Part shown: one piece after another, positions 7,511-12,840 of the stretch
Numbering within the stretch: the stretch's first letter is position 1
Layout of the letters: each line of letters begins with the position of its first letter
Assembly: GCA_029861795.1 (NCBI GenBank)
Contig: JAOTYS010000087.1
Span: 1 to 12,840, forward strand
From: Gammaproteobacteria bacterium
GTDB taxonomy: Bacteria; Pseudomonadota; Gammaproteobacteria; Arenicellales; JAOTYS01
Reading direction: 5' to 3'
DNA length: 12,840 nucleotides
Notes under the pieces: model-generated
Seen by the model: the letters and a program-made list of their open reading frames with translations, nothing else
What the model was told of the DNA's origin: nothing
Database searches by the model: none
Program-made: the position numbers and the translations under genes

Positions 7511-7891
7511 AATGGACGCGGTGCAGCGATAGGGCTCACTGTTTGCTAAACCTATTCATCGACACCATATACATGGTGACTATAGTGACGTGCATAACTA
7601 GAGTTAAACATCCACACGTCATTGGGCACGGCTGTCCCACAAAAATGGGAATAGGGTCAAAACCTTGACGGCGAAGCGATTCACACTGTGAACCGCACTA
7701 TGCATATGGTCGGTCATTGCTCTCCTTTGTCAAAAGCGCGCAGCGCTTATCCGGAATCGAGCTATTCCAAGATTGACTGGATGCCGGATAACGCCTGTGG
7801 CGTTTCCGGCATGACGGTAGTGAATTTATGGGGACAGCAGTGGTCATTGGGATACTTTCACTCCGCAGGTAATGGTTAAGCCGAACCGATG
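7511..7891. other. Gene-free stretch with several inverted repeats
   Basis: This 381-base stretch lies between the ends of two convergent genes. I see no supported gene. It holds a series of inverted repeats: CACCAT-N4-ATGGTG (7563-7578), TCCCA-N6-TGGGA (7635-7650), TTCACA-N1-TGTGAA (7680-7692), AAGCGC-N3-GCGCTT (7734-7748), GGAAT-N6-ATTCC (7753-7768) and a long hairpin at 7781-7812. The right half reads like a dispersed extragenic repeat. A 63-codon frame at 7688-7879 is best explained as the chance translation of that repeat. Confidence 0.6.
7781..7812. repeat. REP-like palindromic hairpin
   Basis: The left arm ATGCCGGA-t-AACGCC pairs with GGCGTTTCCGGCAT across a TGT loop, giving a 14-base-pair stem with a single bulged T at 7789. 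Read on the minus strand it is bounded by CGTC and CAGT. The GTCAT-hairpin-ATCCAG layout that results is that of extragenic palindromes dispersed in many proteobacterial genomes. No T-run follows on either strand, so it is not a standard intrinsic terminator, though it could shield the 3' ends of the two convergent transcripts. Confidence 0.65.
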
Positions 7892-8455
7892 TTATTCATC
7901 CACAGCAATGTTCCAGTCCAAATCGCTAAGATCGCTCTCAGGGAACACTGCATGGATCAGCGCGTTTAGCGAACCTGTGTCCTCGCGATCTGAATCAGCA
8001 CCAAGCCATTGAACGTACGTTGCGAGATTGGCGACAGCGTCAGCAAACCGGTCGCGCTCACCGAGCCTGTGCCATTTTCTGGCTATTGATTCCATAGCAT
8101 TCTGCGCGATCCGCTCTGATTCAACCTCGGCCGCCAATACTTTGGCACGCACGTCCATTGCTCCTTCGAGGTCCGCTAACTGTTGCACACCTTTAATCGT
8201 ATCGCGAACGCGCCGTAGCGGCCGAGTGACCTCTTTGCGCCAATGCTCCACGCAGGTATCGGTTTCGGCAATCTGCGACTTTGACAGGCGACCGCGCTCT
8301 GTGGCGGCCATCCAGCAACAGAAAAACAACAGATTAACGTCTGCGCCGTGCTTGTCTTGTAACGCGATTACGGCGGGCTGCACACCCTCGCTACCGTAAT
8401 GAATGAGGGTAAACTCCCAAAGACCTATGTCTTTATCTAGCTCAGACCCCGGCAT
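7892..8455 (-). CDS. TIGR02444 (DUF2390) family protein of unknown function
   Basis: A 187-residue soluble protein with no signal peptide or membrane segment. It carries the family's conserved pieces: LWEFTLIHYG at 12-21, LQDKHGADVNLLFFC at 32-46, and a basic amphipathic stretch HWRKEVTRPLRRVR at 71-84. The rest is mostly charged, probably helical, sequence. The family's function is unknown to me. The start is decided by the ribosome binding site: GGAGGT sits just before the ATG at 8455 and would lie inside the coding region if the ATG at 8467 were used. It is transcribed away from ubiD and towards the dehydrogenase gene. Nothing in it points to kynurenine metabolism, so it may simply be a chromosomal bystander. 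Confidence 0.8.
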   Translation of the reverse strand: MPGSELDKDIGLWEFTLIHYGSEGVQPAVIALQDKHGADVNLLFFCCWMAATERGRLSKSQIAETDTCVEHWRKEVTRPLRRVRDTIKGVQQLADLEGAMDVRAKVLAAEVESERIAQNAMESIARKWHRLGERDRFADAVANLATYVQWLGADSDREDTGSLNALIHAVFPESDLSDLDWNIAVDE

Positions 8456-8537
8456 TCGAACCTCCATAAACGATTTGTTCTAGATCTTAGTTTGGGCATC
8501 AATTCTCCGAAAAATTTCCGACCGCCGTGTAGACCAT

Positions 8538-8567
8538 TTGGAAGCTTACGCGGTGGAAGGTAATAAT
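8538..8567 (+). promoter_or_regulatory. Candidate promoter for ubiD-like gene
   Basis: TTGGAA at 8538-8543 (4 of 6 to the sigma-70 -35) and AATAAT at 8562-8567 (5 of 6 to the -10) are 18 bases apart, in the 136-base gap between the divergent TIGR02444 and UbiD genes. The predicted transcript would start about 30 bases before the UbiD ATG at 8604, which has AAGGAG at 8592-8597. No minus-strand promoter for the other gene stood out. Confidence 0.4.
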
Positions 8568-8603
8568 ACGTGACCGACAAGCCACTGCGACAAGGAGCAT
8601 ACC

Positions 8604-10052
8604 ATGGCCGCGAACCACTTGAGCGACCTGCGGACGATTATCGAGGACCTGGATCAAATGGGTCGTCTGGTCCGGGTGACATCCCAGGTGGACTTGAACC
8701 TTGATCTTGCTGGCATTGCCGCAAAACTAGAGGGCGGTCCGCGTGCGGTAGTGTTTGAAAATGTCAAAGGACACACGGCGCCGGTTTTTACTGGTCTCTA
8801 TTGGTCTCGCGAACTGCTGGCAGACCTGATGCGACGAGAAGAGCGAACACTGCCTCAGTTCATCTCAAGTTGCATCAAGAATTGGCAGCAAAAGCCTATG
8901 GACCCGGTGATAATAAAGCACGGGCCGATCATGGACGATGGCGACGGGTCGGTGGATTTATCGACCCTGCCAATACCCATTCATGCGCAGAAAGACGGTG
9001 GTCCCTATTTCGACGCCGGTGTGGTCATCGCCCTTGATCCGGAAACCGGGGTACGCAATGCTTCCATCCAACGCTTTATGGTGGTGGACAAGGAAACGCT
9101 ACATGTCAATATCGACGCCGGGCGTCATCTCGAACTCTACCTCAATAAGGCAAAGGAAAGGGGTGAGAGCTTGCCGTTCTCGCTGAACTGCGGTGTGGGG
9201 CCCGGACTGCACTTCGCCGCAGCCACACCCGCCGAAGCCGCACCACCGGACACTGACGAACTCGGCATCGCCAGCGAGTTCCATGGGGCGCCGCTAGAGC
9301 TCGTAGAGGGCAAGGTGTTGCCGGTACATATAGTTGCCAATGCCGAATACGCACTAGAATGCGAGATGATCCCCGGTGAACTCGCGGATGAAGGTCCGTT
9401 CGCCGAGGTGACCGGATACTATGCCATGCGCGCGCCCAGACCGGTGGTACATGTGCGTGCGATCCACAAGCGCCGAAATCCGATTTTCCAAACCATCATC
9501 TCTGGGGTCGAGGTGTGGAATTCTGTCGGACTACTGGGTGAAGCAAACGTGCTGACTTTGCTTCAGCGACAAGTGCCAGGTGTGACAGATGTTTACTTCA
9601 GCCACGGCGGTTGCGGCTTCTATCACGCTGTGGTGCAGATTTCCCAGAAACGGGCCGGCTGGTCAAAGCAAGCCATCATGGCGGCGTTCGCCGCATTCCC
9701 ACCGTTGAAGATGGTCACGGTAGTGGACGACGACGTCGATATTCGCAGCTCCAGCGACGTGGAGTGGGCGATGACTACGCGGATGGATCCAAAGACCGGC
9801 ATCATCACTATCGAGAATGTTTTTGGCCACGGCTTGAATCCAAGCTTTCCGGATTACATCGGTACAAAAGTAGGATTCGACTGCTGCCGACCCTACCCAC
9901 ATACTTATGAATATGACCGGGCCTCTTATAAGCCGATGGATCTCGGGGCAGTAGAGATGGCCATTTCCGATATCAAACGACCGGCGGACCGTCCCCCCTC
10001 ACCACAGCCGGCAAGTGCGGACACCAAGGCCAGTGGCGGCAGTGGAATGTAG
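8604..10052 (+). CDS. UbiD-family prenylated-FMN-dependent decarboxylase
   Basis: Reversible (de)carboxylase of an aromatic, heteroaromatic or unsaturated acid using prenylated FMN. The 482-residue length is normal. The catalytic R-E-E set is present as R157 (in NASIQRF), E263 and E268 (in DEGPFAEVTGY, five apart as in fungal Fdc1). Metal and cofactor ligands N152, H175 and E248 are also in place: N152 to R157 is 5 residues and R157 to H175 is 18, both the same as I recall for Fdc1. It should therefore be active. The substrate cannot be read from sequence; true ubiquinone-type UbiD is possible but less likely, given the accessory context. The cofactor would come from the UbiX-type gene at 11614. 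The C-terminal 20 or so residues are a low-complexity Pro/Ala/Ser/Gly tail. The gene converges on trpB2 with only 19 bases between the stops. Confidence 0.92.
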   Translation: MAANHLSDLRTIIEDLDQMGRLVRVTSQVDLNLDLAGIAAKLEGGPRAVVFENVKGHTAPVFTGLYWSRELLADLMRREERTLPQFISSCIKNWQQKPMDPVIIKHGPIMDDGDGSVDLSTLPIPIHAQKDGGPYFDAGVVIALDPETGVRNASIQRFMVVDKETLHVNIDAGRHLELYLNKAKERGESLPFSLNCGVGPGLHFAAATPAEAAPPDTDELGIASEFHGAPLELVEGKVLPVHIVANAEYALECEMIPGELADEGPFAEVTGYYAMRAPRPVVHVRAIHKRRNPIFQTIISGVEVWNSVGLLGEANVLTLLQRQVPGVTDVYFSHGGCGFYHAVVQISQKRAGWSKQAIMAAFAAFPPLKMVTVVDDDVDIRSSSDVEWAMTTRMDPKTGIITIENVFGHGLNPSFPDYIGTKVGFDCCRPYPHTYEYDRASYKPMDLGAVEMAISDIKRPADRPPSPQPASADTKASGGSGM

Positions 10053-10071
10053 GCTGCCCGCCCAGGCTGGC

Positions 10072-11433
10072 TTAACCCACTGACGGTAGACCAGCCAGTG
10101 CCATAGCGCCCTCAGCGGCGTCATACTCGTGATCCACAAGCGCGCCCGCCAAGTAATCCGTGTAGGCCTGCATATCGAAGTGGCCGTGACCGCAGAGATT
10201 AAACAGAATCACTCGTGAAGTCCCTTCTCGCTTGCAGCGAAGCGCCTCATCGATCGCGGCTTTGATGGCGTGGGTCGCCTCGGGGGCGGGTACGATGCTC
10301 TCGGTACGACTGAATGTAATCCCCGCCTCAAAGCATTCGCCTTGCCGGTAGGCTCGGGACTCGATCAGGTCGAGATCCTGGAGGTGGCTGACCAGCGGTG
10401 CCATACCATGATAACGCAAACCCCCTGCGTGAAATCCCGGTGGGACAAAGGCCGAACCCAACGTATGCATCTTAACCAGTGGCGTGAGGCGCGAGGTATC
10501 GCCAAAATCGTAAGCGAACTTGCCACGTGTCAGCGTCGGACACGCCACGGGCTCAACAGCGATCACCCTAAGGTCTTTGCCGTCTCTGAGCTTGTTGCCT
10601 ATAAACGGGAAGGCGATGCCCGCAAAGTTACTGCCACCACCAGTGCATCCGATGACAATATCCGGATAGTCATCGGCCATTTCCAGCTGCAGCTGTGCCT
10701 CCTGTCCGATCACGGTTTGATGCATCAGCACATGATTTAGCACGCTACCAAGCGCGTAGTGGGTGTCGGCGTGCTGCTGAGCCTGCTCCACTGCTTCGCT
10801 GATTGCGATGCCTAAGCTCCCAGTACTATCGGGTGTTTTCGCCAGAATCTCTCTCCCGGCCTGGGTCTCTTCGCTAGGGCTCGCGACGCAGCGGGCACCA
10901 TACACCTCCATCATCGCCTTACGGTAAGGTTTTTGCTGGAAACTCACTTTCACCATGTAGACAGTGAGCTCCAACGCAAACAATGCGCACGCATAGGCGA
11001 GTGATGAGCCCCACTGCCCGGCTCCGGTTTCTGTCGCGAGCTTGTGCGTGCCCGCTTGCTTGTTATAAAAGGCCTGGGCCACAGCAGTGTTGGGTTTATG
11101 ACTGCCGGCGGGGCTTACTCCTTCATATTTGTAGTAGATGCGGGCCGGTGTATCGAGGGCATGCTCGAGCCTGCGTGCACGATAAAGCGGGGTCGGTCTC
11201 CAATAACGGTAAATCTCACGCACGGGCTGCGGGATATCGATGTAGCGTTCCGCGCTCATCTCCTGCTGAATCAGCTCCATGGGGAACAGCGGCGCCAGAT
11301 CATCTGGGCCGATCGGCTGACCCGTGCCCGGATGTAACGGTGGCACAAGCGGCTGCGGCAAGTCGGCCTGAATGTTGTACCAGGCTTTGGGAATCTGGGA
11401 TTCTTCCAGTTGATATTTCACCGTGTCCGTCAT
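10072..11433 (-). CDS. TrpB2-type tryptophan synthase beta chain
   Basis: PLP-dependent beta-replacement enzyme that would join indole and L-serine (or a serine derivative) to form tryptophan, without a TrpA partner in the window. The 453-residue protein is longer than standard TrpB (about 400) and has the TrpB2 N-terminal block [12 protein letters not shown] and [19 protein letters not shown]. The PLP lysine is K113 in GSHKPNTA. The catalytic loop is ETGAGQWG at 135-142, with tryptophan where TrpB1 has histidine. The PLP phosphate loop GCTGGGSN is at 262-269, and GHGHFDM at 415-421 is the TrpB2 form of the C-terminal cofactor motif. I prefer the ATG at 11433, which has AGGA seven bases upstream. 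An ATG at 11475 lies inside a perfect palindrome and has no ribosome binding site. Its real job here, synthesis, indole salvage or serine deamination, is open. Confidence 0.9.
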   Translation of the reverse strand: MTDTVKYQLEESQIPKAWYNIQADLPQPLVPPLHPGTGQPIGPDDLAPLFPMELIQQEMSAERYIDIPQPVREIYRYWRPTPLYRARRLEHALDTPARIYYKYEGVSPAGSHKPNTAVAQAFYNKQAGTHKLATETGAGQWGSSLAYACALFALELTVYMVKVSFQQKPYRKAMMEVYGARCVASPSEETQAGREILAKTPDSTGSLGIAISEAVEQAQQHADTHYALGSVLNHVLMHQTVIGQEAQLQLEMADDYPDIVIGCTGGGSNFAGIAFPFIGNKLRDGKDLRVIAVEPVACPTLTRGKFAYDFGDTSRLTPLVKMHTLGSAFVPPGFHAGGLRYHGMAPLVSHLQDLDLIESRAYRQGECFEAGITFSRTESIVPAPEATHAIKAAIDEALRCKREGTSRVILFNLCGHGHFDMQAYTDYLAGALVDHEYDAAEGAMALAGLPSVG

Positions 11434-11466
11434 CTGAGGATCCTGTGTTTCGCTAAAATTGAACTC

Positions 11467-11485
11467 TTGGCCCATTTTGGGCCAA
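11467..11485. promoter_or_regulatory. Perfect palindrome, possible operator for trpB2 and ubiX
   Basis: TTGGCCCA-N3-TGGGCCAA, 8-base perfect arms around a TTT/AAA centre. It lies in the divergent region between trpB2 (start 11433) and the UbiX-type gene (start 11614), 33 bases upstream of the preferred trpB2 start. The size and symmetry suit a dimeric repressor or activator. Confidence 0.5.
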
Positions 11486-11569
11486 TCTCGAGATTACGAC
11501 AACAACCCCGCGGTCGTAGCTGGTGAAGCCCTCGTTTCTCTGGAGAAGACCACCCCACGAGATTCCTGG

Positions 11570-11575
11570 TATAAA
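11570..11575 (+). promoter_or_regulatory. Candidate -10 element for ubiX-like gene
   Basis: TATAAA (5 of 6 to the consensus) lies 38 bases before the TTG start of the UbiX-type gene. I found no good -35 at the normal distance, so an activator-dependent promoter or a chance match are both possible. Confidence 0.25.
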
Positions 11576-11613
11576 GGACCTGACCGTGCGGGCTTAGATG
11601 AGGAGCGTCCGTC

Positions 11614-12207
11614 TTGAAGAAACTGATCGTCGGGATTTCAGGAGCGAGTGGGGCAGTCTATGGCATTCGTCTGCTGGAAGTGCTGCGAGACACCAAGGAT
11701 ATCCAGACCCTTCTCGTCATCAGTAACACCGCAAAACAGACTATTCGCCTGGAAACAAACTGGAGCATCAATCATGTAGAGGCATTGGCCGATGAAGTTT
11801 ATGCCTTCAGTGACGTAGCGGCGTGCATCTCGTCCGGCTCACACAAGACCATGGGCATGATTATCGCCCCATGCTCAATTAGGACACTGTCGGGCATTGC
11901 ACATAGCTACAGCGACAATCTATTACTGCGCGCGGCTGATGTAACACTAAAGGATCGCCGCCGATTGCTGCTATTGCTGCGCGAGACCCCACTACATCTG
12001 GGCCATGCGCGGCTTATTGTAGGCGCGACGGAGGCCGGTGCGGTGGTCATGCCCCCGGTACCCGCTTTCTATCATCGACCCAAAACGATTGACGATATCG
12101 TTAACCAAACGGTCAACCGCGTGCTGGATCAGTTTGATATCGAGTTGGAACACGACTTGTTCGAACGTTGGCAGGGGGCCCGCGCAAGAAGGCGAGATAA
12201 GGAGTGA
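11614..12207 (+). CDS. UbiX/Pad1-type flavin prenyltransferase
   Basis: Makes prenylated FMN from reduced FMN and dimethylallyl phosphate, the cofactor of UbiD enzymes. The 197-residue flavoprotein fold starts with IVGISGASGAVYG at 5-17, the FMN phosphate loop. E47 (LETNWS), R123 (LLRETPLH), Y153 (PAFYHRP) and R169 match the active-site positions I know from Pseudomonas UbiX. SSGSHKTMGMIIAPCS at 73-88 is also characteristic. The wording is closer to the catabolic VdcB/KpdB/YclB group than to ubiquinone-pathway UbiX. The start is TTG, chosen because AGGAG lies at 11601-11605 and the fold begins right after; the nearby ATG at 11598 is out of frame. The next gene starts one base after the stop, so they form an operon. 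It most likely serves the UbiD at 8604, although trpB2 lies between them on the other strand. Confidence 0.93.
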   Translation: MKKLIVGISGASGAVYGIRLLEVLRDTKDIQTLLVISNTAKQTIRLETNWSINHVEALADEVYAFSDVAACISSGSHKTMGMIIAPCSIRTLSGIAHSYSDNLLLRAADVTLKDRRRLLLLLRETPLHLGHARLIVGATEAGAVVMPPVPAFYHRPKTIDDIVNQTVNRVLDQFDIELEHDLFERWQGARARRRDKE

Positions 12208-12208
12208 T

Positions 12209-12818
12209 ATGTCCATGAGTTCGGAATCCTCACATGCCGAAGAGCATTATCGGACCCTGCTGGATATTGTCAAACATCGCAGCACGAATCGCGCGTTCGA
12301 TCCAGAATACATCGTCCCCGACGAGCATTTCGAGATGATTCTCGAGGTGGCACGTCACGCGCCTTCCGGGGCGAATTCACAACCCTGGCACTATATCGTG
12401 GTGAGGGATGCGGCTGGTCAAAGCAACGCTTACCGATCGCTTTAAGGCAGAGCAGCGTGAACGCGCCAAACTAAAAATGCGATTTCCTACTCCCAACTAT
12501 GAAGGGATGAGAACCGCCCCGGGGATGATCGTGGTCGCTGCTGATTTTCGGTTTGTCAATGCATTCCCTGTGCTAAACGATGGGTCTGAACGGGACCGAA
12601 TGTACAAACAGAACGCAGAACGGATTCTGTTGCAGAGCGTGGCAGCCTCGGTGATGTCGGCGCATCTCGCCGCCGCGGCCCTTGGCTATGCCGTGTGGTG
12701 GATCACTGCCATCGGTCAAGAGGCGATTCAACGGGAGTTCAAGCCGAGTCTCGGTGTGCCGAATGAGCTATCGATCATCGACATCATGTGCTTCGGCCCA
12801 CCGCTCAAGCCATCCTAA
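12209..12818 (+). pseudogene. Nitroreductase-family flavoprotein gene with frameshift
   Basis: FMN-dependent NAD(P)H oxidoreductase of the nitroreductase superfamily, about 200 residues if intact; the substrate is unknown. The first frame reads RSTNRAF at 24-30 and APSGANSQPW at 51-60, both FMN-binding signatures, then ends at a TAA at 12443-12445. The second frame picks up from about 12417 and runs to a TAA at 12816-12818, with PNYEGMRTAPGMIVVA, FPVLNDGS, ERILLQSVAAS and GYAVWWITAIGQ in the right order. One extra base around 12410-12417, in GCGGCTGGTC, would account for the break. Everything else looks well conserved, so this may be a recent mutation or a sequencing or assembly error. The ATG at 12209 follows AAGGAG and is one base past the UbiX stop, so it is in the same operon. 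It might supply reduced FMN to UbiX, which is inference. Confidence 0.85.
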
Positions 12819-12840
12819 TAAACGGTGGAAGAAAGAACTC

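Noticed and set aside
7688..7879. 63-codon open frame in the gap after the dehydrogenase
   Set aside because: Most of it is the translation of the inverted-repeat region, the start is a GTG without a ribosome binding site, and the peptide reads like the typical false ORF produced by dispersed palindromic repeats.
10270..10740. 156-codon plus-strand frame within trpB2
   Set aside because: Antisense to a strongly supported gene, with no recognisable motifs and no start signals.
12434..12446. Programmed +1 frameshift at CTT-TAA-G, like the release factor 2 site
   Set aside because: The codon and stop context are similar and the shift direction fits. However, no Shine-Dalgarno-like stimulator lies just upstream, and the +1 frame is already family-like before this point, so an upstream indel explains it better.
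1..12840. CRISPR array, tRNA/rRNA, insertion sequence, toxin-antitoxin or phage genes
   Set aside because: I read both strands for regular spaced repeats, clover-leaf patterns, transposase motifs and paired small ORFs, and saw none that hold up.

Overview
The window looks like a chromosomal catabolic locus from a proteobacterium of moderate G+C content, most likely a gammaproteobacterium. The lineage call is an inference: the meta-cleavage kynurenine genes resemble those of Pseudomonas and Burkholderia, and the small protein at 7892-8455 belongs to a family (TIGR02444) I know mainly from Gammaproteobacteria. No rRNA, tRNA, CRISPR array, transposase or phage gene was seen.

Left part, about 1-4717, minus strand: six genes read leftward in the order 2-aminomuconate deaminase (RidA family), 3-hydroxyanthranilate 3,4-dioxygenase, a 297-base gap, ACMS decarboxylase, a cyclase-type kynurenine formamidase, kynureninase, and kynurenine 3-monooxygenase (cut by the window edge). 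Several of these overlap or nearly touch, so they are probably co-transcribed. Divergently, from 4791 on the plus strand, come a MetE-like methyltransferase of unknown role and 2-aminomuconate-6-semialdehyde dehydrogenase. Together the two arms encode every enzyme from N-formylkynurenine to 4-oxalocrotonate. Tryptophan 2,3-dioxygenase, the lower 4-oxalocrotonate steps, a transporter and a regulator are not in the window.

Middle, 7511-7891: a 381-base gene-free stretch between convergent genes, holding several inverted repeats, including a strong REP-like hairpin. It is followed by the TIGR02444 family gene on the minus strand.

Right part, 8604-12840: a UbiD-type decarboxylase (+), a TrpB2-type tryptophan synthase beta chain (-), a UbiX-type flavin prenyltransferase (+), and a nitroreductase-family gene (+) whose reading frame is broken by an apparent one-base insertion. 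UbiX would make the prenylated FMN that UbiD needs. The aromatic or heteroaromatic acid used by UbiD is unknown. The presence of TrpB2, which joins indole and serine to make tryptophan, next to tryptophan-breakdown genes suggests a possible indole-to-tryptophan-to-kynurenine funnel. That link is speculation. A perfect palindrome lies between the divergent trpB2 and ubiX genes and may be an operator.
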